A stretch of 64,000 nucleotides of DNA from Bradyrhizobium quebecense (GTDB lineage Bacteria > Pseudomonadota > Alphaproteobacteria > Rhizobiales > Xanthobacteraceae). Location: positions 3,968,001 to 4,032,000 of the forward strand of contig NZ_CP088022.1 in NCBI RefSeq assembly GCF_013373795.3, given 5' to 3'. The notes below the pieces were generated by a model that did not search any database, was not told where the DNA came from, and was given only the letters and a program-made list of their open reading frames with translations. A program made the position numbers and the translations under genes. This document shows positions 54,213-61,688 of the stretch, in pieces (positions within the stretch are counted from its first letter, which is position 1; each line of letters starts with the position of its first letter).

Positions 54213-54431
54213 ATGCTGATGCTGTCCCTTATCCGCGCCTTCGCCGTCCTGATCCCGTGGCTGGTCCATCTCGCCACCTGGCTGGTCGCGCGCTCGCTCA
54301 ACATGCCCCAGCCGATCGTGCACGACACCGGCATGTTCGTGTTCGCGCAGGTCTATGCGGTGGAGATGAGGGTCGGCAAGGCGCTCTGCCCGTTCCGCCT
54401 GTGGCGTCAGCTGCAGTCCCTGATGCGCTGA
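54213..54431 (+). CDS. Small membrane protein
   Basis: 72 residues from the second ATG (54213), which has CAGGAG at a proper distance; the ATG at 54207 is too close to that site. A long hydrophobic stretch (LMLSLIRAFAVLIPWLVHLA) plus an amphipathic second segment around HDTGMFVFAQVYAV suggest one or two helices, with a basic end. First gene after the MmyB operator. Function unknown. Confidence 0.6.
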   Translation: MLMLSLIRAFAVLIPWLVHLATWLVARSLNMPQPIVHDTGMFVFAQVYAVEMRVGKALCPFRLWRQLQSLMR

Positions 54432-54461
54432 AAACCCATCCCAACCCGAGGAGACACTGCC

Positions 54462-54860
54462 ATGATCCATTCGTCCCAGCTGCTGCGCCGCGCCCTGCTT
54501 GCCGATGCCGTGTTCAGCGGCGTATCCGCCATCGCAATGGTGCTCGACACCGGCGCGCTGGCCTCGCTGCTCGGCCTGCCGGAAGCGCTGCTGCGCGAGA
54601 CCGGGCTGTTCCTGATCGCCTATACCGCGCTGGTCGGCTGGCTCGGCGCGCGAACCTCGCTGCCGAAGGGACCCGTGATCCTCGTGGTCGCCGGCAACGC
54701 GGCCTGGACGCTTGCCAGCATCGCGCTGCTGCTCTCGGGCGCGGTGTCGCCGAACCTCGTCGGGACCATCGTGATCCTCGCCCAGGCGATCGCCACCGGC
54801 GTGTTCGCCGAGCTGCAATACATGGGCTTGCGGAAGAGCGAGGGTGTGGTGACGGCGTAA
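54462..54860 (+). CDS. Four-helix membrane protein of unknown function
   Basis: 132 residues with four hydrophobic segments (ALLADAVFSGVSAIAMVLDT, TGLFLIAYTALVGWLGARTS, VILVVAGNAAWTLASIALLL and LVGTIVILAQAIATGVFAEL). GAGGAGA lies upstream. It is 30 bp after the 72-residue gene, so probably the same operon. Topology is like other short DoxX-like integral proteins, but no family is certain. Confidence 0.7.
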   Translation: MIHSSQLLRRALLADAVFSGVSAIAMVLDTGALASLLGLPEALLRETGLFLIAYTALVGWLGARTSLPKGPVILVVAGNAAWTLASIALLLSGAVSPNLVGTIVILAQAIATGVFAELQYMGLRKSEGVVTA

Positions 54861-54877
54861 CGGCCGCCGCCTGCTGT

Positions 54878-54962
54878 GATTGCGGGCGAAGCGAAGCGAT
54901 CCATCGAGCCGCATGTGCGGAAGCATGGATTGCTTCGTCGCTTCGCTCCTCGCAATGACGGG
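54878..54962. repeat. Paired REP palindromes, family 3
   Basis: Left arm ATTGCGGGCGAAGCGAAGCG and right arm CGCTTCGCTCCTCGCAATGA are complementary around a core containing ATCCATCGAGCCGCATG. It is a type frequent in Bradyrhizobium. It lies after the four-helix gene and before the end of the haemoglobin gene, which points toward it. Confidence 0.75.
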
Positions 54963-54976
54963 GTCGGAGTGCGACC

Positions 54977-55438
54977 TTACTGCACCGCCTCAGCCTCGCT
55001 TCGCCGAAATCTCTCGCCAACCCCGAGCATCACGCCCCGCCCGCTGGCGACACCCATCTCGAGGCTCGAAGCGATGCGCCGCGCGCGCTCGATGAAATGA
55101 AGCGCTGCGACCGGCGGGCACAGTTCATGTGCCGTCGCCTCGAACAGTTCGAGCCAGCGGTCGAAATGCGCGGCATCGACCGGCAGCGGCATGTGCTTGA
55201 CCATCGGCGTGCCGTGGTAGCGCCCGGTCATCAGCGCAACCGACGACCAGAACGCGCACATCTGGGCCAGATGCGGCTCCCAATTCGTAATCCTGGCCTC
55301 GAACACCGGCCCGATCATCGGGTCCTTGCGGACCTTGGCGTAGAAGGCGTGCACCAAGCGCTCGATCATGGCCTCGGTGATCCCGGTCCGCGCGACGATC
55401 TCGGCGGTGATCTGCTCGCGGCGCTCTGCTCCTGTCAT
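54977..55438 (-). CDS. Group III truncated haemoglobin
   Basis: 153 residues, one three-on-three-derived globin domain of class III. The haem pocket has FYAKVRKDPMIGPVFEARIT, WEPHLAQMCAFWSSVAL with the proximal-helix pattern, and RYHGTPMVKHMPL with the likely proximal His in KHxPL. Such globins bind O2 or NO and often take part in NO detoxification. It is divergent from an NsrR/Rrf2-type repressor across a near-perfect 29-bp palindrome, suggesting NO control. Confidence 0.88.
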   Translation of the reverse strand: MTGAERREQITAEIVARTGITEAMIERLVHAFYAKVRKDPMIGPVFEARITNWEPHLAQMCAFWSSVALMTGRYHGTPMVKHMPLPVDAAHFDRWLELFEATAHELCPPVAALHFIERARRIASSLEMGVASGRGVMLGVGERFRRSEAEAVQ

Positions 55439-55449
55439 TCACTCACATC

Positions 55450-55478
55450 CTAAATAGGTATTTTAAATACCTATTTAG
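55450..55478. promoter_or_regulatory. Near-perfect 29-bp palindrome between haemoglobin and the Rrf2/NsrR gene
   Basis: Left arm CTAAATAGGTATTT is the exact complement of the right arm AAATACCTATTTAG, with one central T: 14-bp arms. It begins 12 bp upstream of the haemoglobin ATG and 45 bp upstream of the regulator gene. AT-rich and symmetrical, it is a strong candidate for the Rrf2/NsrR operator, which would control both genes. Confidence 0.8.
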
Positions 55479-55522
55479 ACTGCTATAGCGAATCCGCCAA
55501 GGGCTGATTTCGAAGGGCTTCC

Positions 55523-55957
55523 ATGCGCCTGACATCATTCACGGATTTTGCGCTGCGCGCGCTGATGCGGCTGGCCGGCGAGCCGGACCGCACATTCGCG
55601 ACCAGCGAGATCGCGGCCGAGTTTGGCATTTCCCGCAATCACCTCGCCAAGGTGGTGCGCGACCTCGCCGAGGCCGGCTTCATCGCGACCCAGCGCGGCG
55701 CCGGCGGCGGATTTTCGCTGGCGCGCGCCCCGCAGGCGATCACGCTCGGCGAGGTGGTGCGCGCGCTCGAAGGCGGCAGCGCGCTGGTGGAATGTTTCAG
55801 GGATGATGGCGGCGATTGCGTGCTGCTGCCACGCTGCCGCCTGAAGGCGAGGCTCGCGGCGGCCCGCGAGGCCTTCATGCGCGAACTCGACGGAACCACG
55901 CTCGCCGAATGCGCCTATGCGCCGCGTCCCGCGCGCCATCAGGCACGCGCATCATGA
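55523..55957 (+). CDS. nsrR: NsrR-type Rrf2 family transcriptional regulator
   Basis: 144 residues. Winged-helix domain opening MRLTSFTDFALRALMRLAGE with TSEIAAEFGISRNHLAKVVR as recognition element. Three cysteines C91, C99 and C105 sit in ECFRDDGGDCVLLPRC, the [Fe-S] cluster positions of NsrR (C91/C96/C102 in E. coli). It is therefore probably an NO-sensing repressor. It controls the divergent haemoglobin, and probably itself, through the 29-bp palindrome. The symbol is inferred from the cysteine pattern. Confidence 0.8.
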   Translation: MRLTSFTDFALRALMRLAGEPDRTFATSEIAAEFGISRNHLAKVVRDLAEAGFIATQRGAGGGFSLARAPQAITLGEVVRALEGGSALVECFRDDGGDCVLLPRCRLKARLAAAREAFMRELDGTTLAECAYAPRPARHQARAS

Positions 55958-55986
55958 CGATCGTCGGACCGGATCGGTCTCGGAAC

Positions 55987-56754
55987 TCAGGCCTGCAGCA
56001 CCCGCGCGGCGCCGCGCGTTGAAGGGGCCGCTCGCTTGCCGGCAGCGGCCGTCAGGCTGTGGCCGTTGAGGTGCTTGCCGTTCAAGGCCTTGCCATTCAG
56101 AGCCTTGCCATTCAGAGCCTTGCCATTCAGAGCCTTGCCGTTCGGGGCCTTGCTATTCAGCGCCGAGCCATTCAGCATCTTGCCGTTGCCGAGCTTGCCG
56201 TTGGCTTTGGCAGCTTTCTTCGCGCTGGACTTCCTCTGCCTGGCCCGCATTTCAGCGAGCTTCTCGGCCTCGCGCTTGGCTTTCCGCTCGGCCCTTTCCT
56301 TCAGCCGCAGCCGCTCCGCCCTCGCCTCGGCGCGCTTCTTCTTGCGCTTCTTCTCGCAGGCATCGCACTTGCAGCCGATCGGCTTCAGATAGGCTTTGAA
56401 ATAGTCGGTTCCGTAATCGTAGTTGATCTCGTCGCCCGGCTCGATGTCCTTGATGGCGCGGATGAACACCTTGCGCTTGCGTGGCTTGACGTCGGATTCC
56501 GCGTTCGGCCGGCAGGCGTGGTTGATGTAGCGGGCGACGTTCTGGCGGATCGAGCCGTCGATGGTCCATCGATTGGTGAGCTCGAACAGATATTTGTTCT
56601 CGATCGCGTCCTCATCCTTCTTCTTCGAGTCGAGCAACGGCCCGAAATAACGGATGATCTTGGTGCCTTTCTTGATCGGCTTGGTGGCGAAAAGGCCAAG
56701 GCCAGTACGGGAACGGCCGACGCGATAGGGCTTTTGCGATGATGATGCGGGCAT
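55987..56754 (-). CDS. SET-domain protein-lysine methyltransferase with repetitive basic tail
   Basis: 255 residues from the ATG at 56754. SET domain (about 12-125): GRSRTGLGLFATKPIKKGTK at the start, RYINHACRPNAE (AdoMet-binding NHxCxPN) and EINYDYGTDYF (catalytic Tyr), then a post-SET CKCDACEKKRKKK with cysteines that bind zinc. The C-terminal half is lysine- and alanine-rich with a repeated pentapeptide (x)LNGK, ending AARVLQA. It should methylate lysines with AdoMet. The substrate is unknown; bacterial relatives can modify ribosomal or host proteins. Convergent with the nsrR-like gene. Confidence 0.85.
   Translation of the reverse strand: MPASSSQKPYRVGRSRTGLGLFATKPIKKGTKIIRYFGPLLDSKKKDEDAIENKYLFELTNRWTIDGSIRQNVARYINHACRPNAESDVKPRKRKVFIRAIKDIEPGDEINYDYGTDYFKAYLKPIGCKCDACEKKRKKKRAEARAERLRLKERAERKAKREAEKLAEMRARQRKSSAKKAAKANGKLGNGKMLNGSALNSKAPNGKALNGKALNGKALNGKALNGKHLNGHSLTAAAGKRAAPSTRGAARVLQA
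56083..56152 (-). repeat. 15-bp tandem repeat in the SET gene tail
   Basis: Four to five near-identical copies of CCTTGCCATTCAGAG, in phase with the codons, encode the LNGKA/ALNGK pentapeptide. Neighbouring diverged units extend it (GKMLNGS, NSKAPNGK). Tandem repeat number could vary among strains. Confidence 0.85.
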
Positions 56755-56919
56755 GACGATCGAAGCTAAGGCACGCAAGGTGCACGCGACAGAAGTTGCG
56801 AAGCCGCCCTTCTAGGACGATTCCGCGCGCCTGTCAGGTGTTTCCCGCGTGTCTGTTGAACCTTCCCCAGATTGCATAAGTCAGACACAAAGTAACGTCC
56901 GGATCGCAGGTTTCCCCCG

Positions 56920-57522
56920 ATGAAATACCTTGCTTTTGCAACAGCTGTGATGGCGCTCGCCAGTGCAAATCCTGGTCAGGCCGGCGCCCAAACGATCAGC
57001 AGCAGCTATACGTCGACCGCGCCGAAGGCCTGCCGGATGATCGGCAAGCCCAACGAGGAGGACGGCAGCACCACGCGGGTTTGCCCGGGAAAATCCGGCC
57101 TTGTGGTGCTGATCAACGAGGGCGATCTGCGCGAAGTGGTGTCGGTCGGCCGCAACCGCACGGCGGCAGCCAGGGAACCGGCGGCGCAGGCCTGGTTCGG
57201 CCCGTTCAGCTCGACCGGCGATACGGTCGAATGGCGTACCGCCGGCAGCAAGCCCTTCGCGATCATCCAGCGCTGGCAGATCGCCGACAGCAGCGCGCAG
57301 GACAAGCGCGGCGGCCCGGTCTCACGGGCAATGCTCGTCGTGACGCGGCTACCGCCAGGCGAGGTCTGTCACGTCGCCTATGTCGACGTTGCCGCCAATC
57401 CCAATGCCAATGAGCTGGCGCGGCAGGCCGCCGACGATTTCGCCCGCGATTTCAAATGCGGCGCGGACACGGTGAAGACGATCGGACAGGCCGGCCGCTC
57501 GACGTTGCTTGTGCAGCGCTAG
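56920..57522 (+). CDS. Exported protein of unknown function
   Basis: 200 residues with a signal peptide (YLAFATAVMALASANPGQAGAQ). The mature part contains TRVCPGKSGLVVLINEGDLR and EVCHVAYVDVAANPNANELA with four cysteines that could form disulfides. No catalytic motif recognised. It ends four bases from the stop of the convergent TetR gene. Confidence 0.75.
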   Translation: MKYLAFATAVMALASANPGQAGAQTISSSYTSTAPKACRMIGKPNEEDGSTTRVCPGKSGLVVLINEGDLREVVSVGRNRTAAAREPAAQAWFGPFSSTGDTVEWRTAGSKPFAIIQRWQIADSSAQDKRGGPVSRAMLVVTRLPPGEVCHVAYVDVAANPNANELARQAADDFARDFKCGADTVKTIGQAGRSTLLVQR

Positions 57523-57526
57523 CCAT

Positions 57527-58243
57527 TCAACACTGCTTCGCATTGCCTTTCAGCATCGCCTCGAACAGCATGTCGAGCGTGCTGCCCTGTGGCATCCGGT
57601 TGAGCACGTCGGTCAGGCGTCCATCCAGCAGCAGCATCGTGAAGCCATGGACCAGCGACCACGCGCGCACGATCGCCGCGGCCTGATCGAGCGACAGCGC
57701 TCTCTCCTGGATCTGCTCGTGACGGCTCTCGCCGATCGAACCGGCGAGCCCGGCGAACGAAATATTGGCCGCCTCATGCAGCGAAGGCCTCGACATATCG
57801 AGCCGCTCGGTGCGGAACATCAGCCCGTACATGCCGGGATGCGCCTGCGCATAGGCGACATAGGCCTTGGCGCGCGCCAGCCCCTTCTCGATCGCGGTGG
57901 CGCCGCTGGCGCCGGCCGCGACCATCGCCGCGTTGAACTGGCGAAAGCCGATCGCGGCAAGTTCGCTGACGAGGCCGGTGAGATCGCCGAAATGATGCGT
58001 GGGCGCGGCGTGCGACACGCCGGCCTCGCGCGCCACCGCTCGCAGTGTCAGCCCCGCCAGTCCATCACGCTCGAGCACGCGCTCGGCGGCCTTGAGCAGC
58101 GCCTCGTGCAGATCGCCATGATGATACGGCGTGTCATTGGCCCGGCCCCGCGGTGCCGGACGATCGGCGGCGGCACGCGCAATCCGCCGCCTCGGAGCCC
58201 GTGCCGGGCGAGCCGCCTTGTTTTCTTTGGATAATCTTGCCAT
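57527..58243 (-). CDS. TetR/AcrR family regulator of the carotenoid oxygenase regulon
   Basis: 238 residues, ATG at 58243. A basic N-terminus of about 35 residues precedes the helix-turn-helix (YHHGDLHEALLKAAERVLER, then LTLRAVAREAGVSHAAPTHH), followed by a ligand domain of TetR_C type containing HPGMYGLMFRTE. It is divergent from the carotenoid oxygenase gene. Palindromes of the form (C)TTTAC-N3-GTAAA(G) at 58266 and 58319 are likely its operators, and an identical pair lies before the gene at 60060. The inducer is unknown, perhaps an apocarotenoid or aromatic. Confidence 0.85.
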   Translation of the reverse strand: MARLSKENKAARPARAPRRRIARAAADRPAPRGRANDTPYHHGDLHEALLKAAERVLERDGLAGLTLRAVAREAGVSHAAPTHHFGDLTGLVSELAAIGFRQFNAAMVAAGASGATAIEKGLARAKAYVAYAQAHPGMYGLMFRTERLDMSRPSLHEAANISFAGLAGSIGESRHEQIQERALSLDQAAAIVRAWSLVHGFTMLLLDGRLTDVLNRMPQGSTLDMLFEAMLKGNAKQC

Positions 58244-58265
58244 GCGGCCCTTATATGTCGCAATT

Positions 58266-58333
58266 TTTACACTGTAAAGATTTTGCTTGACGATCGATGG
58301 CCTCATCCCTACTGATATCTTTACGATGTAAAG
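58266..58333 (+). promoter_or_regulatory. Carotenoid oxygenase promoter with two TetR operators
   Basis: Operator 1: TTTAC-ACT-GTAAA (58266-58278). Then -35 TTGACG (58287-58292), 17-bp spacer, -10 TACTGA (58310-58315), then operator 2: CTTTAC-GAT-GTAAAG (58319-58333). The dyads flank the promoter and are about 54 bp apart, ideal for repression by one regulator. The order and spacing repeat at 59973-60039. Base composition and symmetry are seen; binding is inferred. Confidence 0.75.
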
Positions 58334-58356
58334 ATGATAATGCAGGGAGATGCGGA

Positions 58357-59760
58357 ATGCTCGACCAGGTCACCTCCAACACGGCGCGGACCAATCTGGC
58401 GCCGATCCCGTTTGAAGCCGATGCGCCTTTCCTCAAGATCACTGGCGAATTGCCGCGCGAGCTGAACGGCACGCTCTACCGCAATGGTCCGAACCCGCAG
58501 TTCGAGGCGCCGGGCGCGCACTGGTTCGTCGGCGACGGCATGCTGCACGCCTTCCATCTCGAGAACGGCCGCGCCAGCTACCGCAACCGCTGGGTCCGCA
58601 CCCCGAAATGGCAGGCCGAGCACGACGCCGGCCGCGCGCTGTTCGGCGGCTTCGGCCGCAAGCTGCCGGACGCCCCTGCCGACATCACGACCGACGGCGG
58701 CGTCGCCAACACCAACATCATCTTCCATGGCGGCCGCCTGCTCGCGCTCGAGGAAGGCCATCTGCCGACCGAGATCGAGCCTGGCACGCTCAATCGCCTT
58801 GGCTATTGCGACTACAAGGGGGCGATCTCCGGGCCCTTCTCGGCGCACCCCAAGATCGATCCGGTCACCGGCGAGATGGTGTTCTTCGGCTACAACGCCG
58901 CGGGTCCGCTGACGCCGGCGCTGTCGTACGGCGCGGTGAGCCCATCCGGTGTGGTGACGCGGTTCGAGCGGTTCGAGGCGCCCTATGCCAGCATGGTGCA
59001 TGACTTCATCGTCACCGAGAACCACGTGCTGTTTCCTATCCTGCCGATCACGGGCAGCATGCAGCGCGCGATGCGCGGCCAGGCGCCCTATGCCTGGGAG
59101 CCGGAGAAAGGCGCCTATGTCGGCGTGATGAAGCGCAGCGGTGCGACAAAGGACATCGTCTGGTTCCGCGCCGAGACCTGCTACGTTTTCCATGTCATGA
59201 ACGCGTGGGAGGATGGCAACCGCATCATCGCCGACGTGATGCAGTTCGAGGAAGCGCCGCTGTTCAACCATCCTGACGGCTCGCAGACCAACCCGAAAAA
59301 GAATCGCGCGCGCTATTGCCGCTGGACGTTCGACCTTTCCGGCAATACCGACCGCTTCACGCAGACCTATCTCGACGACCTCACCGGCGAATTCCCCCGC
59401 GTCGACGATCGCCGCGCAGGATTTGCGAGCAATCACGGCTGGTACGCCTGCGCCAACCCCGATCTGCCGATGTTCGGTGCGCTGTCGGGCATCGTGCATG
59501 TCGACGGCCGCGGCAAGCGGCTCGGCCACTACCTCCTGCCCGCCGGCGACACCATCTCCGAGCCTGTGTTCGTCGAGCGTGGCGCCGATGCCGCAGAAGG
59601 CGACGGCTGGCTGCTTGCCGTGGTCTGGCGCGCCCGCGAAAACCGCAGCGACCTCGCCGTCTTCAACGCCACCGACGTCGAGGCTGGCCCGACCGCGCTG
59701 GTTCATCTCGGCCACCGCGTGCCCGATGGCTTCCACGGCAATTGGGTGGGGGCGGATTAG
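58357..59760 (+). CDS. Carotenoid oxygenase family (RPE65/lignostilbene dioxygenase type)
   Basis: 467 residues from the ATG at 58357. Non-haem iron enzyme that cleaves carotenoids, apocarotenoids or stilbenes. Family features: LNGTLYRNGPNPQF near 40, WFVGDGMLHAFHLENGRASY, MVHDFIVTENHVLF (Fe-binding His), CYVFHVMNAWEDGNR (the HxxNAxE block) and the final VPDGFHGNW with the last Fe-binding His. Seven-bladed propeller expected. The likely regulator is the TetR gene next door. Substrate unknown. Confidence 0.9.
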   Translation: MLDQVTSNTARTNLAPIPFEADAPFLKITGELPRELNGTLYRNGPNPQFEAPGAHWFVGDGMLHAFHLENGRASYRNRWVRTPKWQAEHDAGRALFGGFGRKLPDAPADITTDGGVANTNIIFHGGRLLALEEGHLPTEIEPGTLNRLGYCDYKGAISGPFSAHPKIDPVTGEMVFFGYNAAGPLTPALSYGAVSPSGVVTRFERFEAPYASMVHDFIVTENHVLFPILPITGSMQRAMRGQAPYAWEPEKGAYVGVMKRSGATKDIVWFRAETCYVFHVMNAWEDGNRIIADVMQFEEAPLFNHPDGSQTNPKKNRARYCRWTFDLSGNTDRFTQTYLDDLTGEFPRVDDRRAGFASNHGWYACANPDLPMFGALSGIVHVDGRGKRLGHYLLPAGDTISEPVFVERGADAAEGDGWLLAVVWRARENRSDLAVFNATDVEAGPTALVHLGHRVPDGFHGNWVGAD

Positions 59761-59802
59761 CGGCGCGTCACTTCAGGCGTGTGAATACCCAGTCTCTCCA
59801 CT

Positions 59803-59892
59803 CGTCATGCCCGGGCTTGTCCCGGGCATCCACGTCCCGGTCACCATTCGCGCAAGAGACGTGGATGGCCGGGACAAGCCCGGGCATGACGA
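59803..59892. repeat. Paired REP palindromes, family 4
   Basis: CGTCATGCCCGGGCTTGTCC on the left and GGACAAGCCCGGGCATGACG on the right are exact complements, with an inner pair GGGCATCCACGTC / GACGTGGATGGCC. Lies between the carotenoid oxygenase gene and the next operator region. Confidence 0.85.
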
Positions 59893-59972
59893 CTGCGAGA
59901 ACCCCAGCGAGCCATCACCACCGACGCAACAGATAGAAATGACTAGTTTTTTTTGAGACAATGATCTCTATT

Positions 59973-60039
59973 TTGACAGTGTAAAGATTTCGCTTGACGT
60001 CCCCTCTGCCTGCCTCTAGGTTATCTTTACGATGTAAAG
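59973..60039 (+). promoter_or_regulatory. Second TetR-controlled promoter (for 60060-61244)
   Basis: Operator 1: TTGAC-AGT-GTAAA (59973-59985), -35 TTGACG (59994-59999), 17-bp spacer, -10 TAGGTT (60017-60022), operator 2: CTTTAC-GAT-GTAAAG (60025-60039). Almost identical architecture and dyad spacing (53 bp) to 58266-58333. The sequence around the -35 box is alike too, so the promoter was probably duplicated. Confidence 0.75.
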
Positions 60040-60059
60040 ATCAGCCTTCGAGGCTCCCA

Positions 60060-60635
60060 ATGACGATCTTCCTGATCCTCGCTCCTTACGGCGCCTTCGC
60101 CACGCTGATGCTGGTGACCTCAGCCACGGTGAGCCTGCTCTGCGCCGCGCTGATCTGCCTTGCCGTCATCGCGTTCGATATTGCGCGCGGCCGCAGTATC
60201 AAGATCCTCGGCGTCGGTTCGGTGATCGTGTTCACCGCAGTCGGCAGCTACCTCACCTTCGTCGATGCGACGCCAAGCACCATCGCGGTGAAGATCGCCG
60301 TCGATGTCGGCATTCTGCTGGTGTCGTTCGCATCGATCCTGATCGGCCATCCGTTCACGCGGCAATATGCGCTCGAACAGGTCGATGCCGAGACCGCGAA
60401 GCAGCCGGGCTTCATCACAGCCAACTACCTGATCACCGGAGCATGGACCGCTGCGACGCTGTTGATGTTGATCGGCAACATCGCGGTGCTCTATGTGCCG
60501 GCCCTGCCGCTGTGGACCGGCCTCTTGATCGCCTTCGCTGCGCGCAACGCCGCGGTGTGCTTCACGCGCTGGTATCCGCAATATCGCGCGGCCAAGGATG
60601 GGGTGCCGCCGGCTGGCGCGCTGCCGTCACGCTGA
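60060..60635 (+). CDS. Multi-pass membrane protein of the TetR regulon
   Basis: 191 residues, ATG at 60060 about 20 bases after the second operator; the frame stays open upstream. Five to six hydrophobic helices (FLILAPYGAFATLMLVTSAT, LLCAALICLAVIAFDIARGR, IKILGVGSVIVFTAVGSYLT, IAVDVGILLVSFASILIGHP, WTAATLLMLIGNIAVLYVPA). No catalytic motif seen. First gene of an operon with the IspZ/YciB-like gene. Function unknown. Confidence 0.7.
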   Translation: MTIFLILAPYGAFATLMLVTSATVSLLCAALICLAVIAFDIARGRSIKILGVGSVIVFTAVGSYLTFVDATPSTIAVKIAVDVGILLVSFASILIGHPFTRQYALEQVDAETAKQPGFITANYLITGAWTAATLLMLIGNIAVLYVPALPLWTGLLIAFAARNAAVCFTRWYPQYRAAKDGVPPAGALPSR

Positions 60636-60683
60636 ACACCCACATATCAAGATCACAACGATCATCTCGAGGAAACGGAAAGC

Positions 60684-61244
60684 ATGACGATGAAGAGCGT
60701 ATTTGCCAGGCTCGCGAGCGACTTCCTGTCCACCATCGTATTCCTCGTGGTCTATCTCGCCACCGACAATGTCCTGATTGCTACCGCTGTTGCGATCGTG
60801 GGTGCGATTGCGCAAGTGGTCTATGCGCGCGTCAAGGGACAGGCGCTCGGCTACATGACCTGGGCGAGCCTTGGGCTGGTGATCGTGCTCGGCGGCGCGA
60901 CGCTGCTCACCAACGATCCGCGCTTCGTGCTGGCGAAGCCTGCGATCGGCCACATCGCGATCGGCGCGATCATGCTCAAGCGCGGCTGGATGCTGCGCTA
61001 TCTGCCGCCGATCGTGACCGAGACCATTCCGGAATACGCCACCCTCGCCGGCTACGCGTGGGCCGTGCTGATGTTCATCCTCGCCGCCGGCACCATCGCA
61101 ATCGCAGCGACCGGCGACATGAAGCTGTGGGCGTTCTACGTGTCGGTGGTGCTGGTCGGCGCCAAGATCGCGGCCTTCGCGATCCAGTACGTCGCTTTCC
61201 GCTTCCTGGTCGGCAACCGGCTGCGCGCCGCCGCCCGCGCCTGA
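60684..61244 (+). CDS. IspZ/YciB-like inner-membrane protein
   Basis: 186 residues, at least five helices. The pattern FLSTIVFLVVYLATDNVLIA, LVIVLGGATLLTNDPRFVLA, KPAIGHIAIGAIMLKRGWML and WAFYVSVVLVGAKIAAFAI matches the septation protein IspZ (YciB) family: a short N-terminal helix, a TNDPRFxxxKP loop and an I-(M)LKRG turn. YciB affects envelope integrity and cell division. It lies 48 bp after the previous gene, probably cotranscribed under TetR control, a link to carotenoid oxygenase. Confidence 0.75.
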   Translation: MTMKSVFARLASDFLSTIVFLVVYLATDNVLIATAVAIVGAIAQVVYARVKGQALGYMTWASLGLVIVLGGATLLTNDPRFVLAKPAIGHIAIGAIMLKRGWMLRYLPPIVTETIPEYATLAGYAWAVLMFILAAGTIAIAATGDMKLWAFYVSVVLVGAKIAAFAIQYVAFRFLVGNRLRAAARA

Positions 61245-61323
61245 TCGCCGCAGCCGCGAACTAGGCGCGCGCGGCAAGATAGGCTATACCCGCGCACGCT
61301 TTTTAACCGGAGGGGAGACATCA

Positions 61324-61620
61324 ATGGCGGTGGACGGAAACTGGAATTTGACCATGACGACGCCGATGGGCGAGCGCAAGGCGACGCTGTCGCTGGCGAG
61401 CTCGGGCGGCACGCTCACCGGTACGCAAGGTGCCGAGGGCAACTCCACCGAAATCTTCGACGGCACCGTGAACGGCGACAGCGTCGCCTGGAAGGTCTCC
61501 ATCACCAATCCGATGCCGCTGACGCTCGAATTCTCCGGCACGGTCTCCGGCGATGGCATCTCCGGCGAGATGGGCATCGGCCCGATGGGCAGCTTCCCTT
61601 TCACCGGCACGCGGGCGTAA
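61324..61620 (+). CDS. Small beta-rich conserved protein
   Basis: 98 residues, excellent ribosome binding site (GGAGGGGAGA). No signal peptide. The sequence is mostly alternating beta strands (WNLTMTTPMGERKATLSLAS, EIFDGTVNGDSVAWKVSITN, LTLEFSGTVSGDGISGEMGI) rich in Gly/Thr/Ser, suggesting a small beta-barrel with several repeats of G-x-V-x-G-D. Family not recognised. Confidence 0.7.
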   Translation: MAVDGNWNLTMTTPMGERKATLSLASSGGTLTGTQGAEGNSTEIFDGTVNGDSVAWKVSITNPMPLTLEFSGTVSGDGISGEMGIGPMGSFPFTGTRA

Positions 61621-61633
61621 CCGCTCTGGCTTT

Positions 61634-61686
61634 TTGTCTTGACGCGTTTTCTTCAAACGAACCAGTGTCCACTTCGCTCGAACACG
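61634..61686. repeat. Dispersed intergenic repeat, second copy
   Basis: TTGACGCGTTTTCTTCAAACG, CCGG-like core and TCCACTTCGCTCGAA are the complement of parts of 18718-18768, with a few differences. It lies in the 68 bp between convergent genes and overlaps no coding sequence. Confidence 0.65.
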
Positions 61687-61688
61687 CC

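Noticed and set aside
56083..56152. Short regular repeats resembling a CRISPR array
   Set aside because: The unit is 15 bp, contiguous and codon-phased within the SET gene, so a protein tandem repeat with no spacers.
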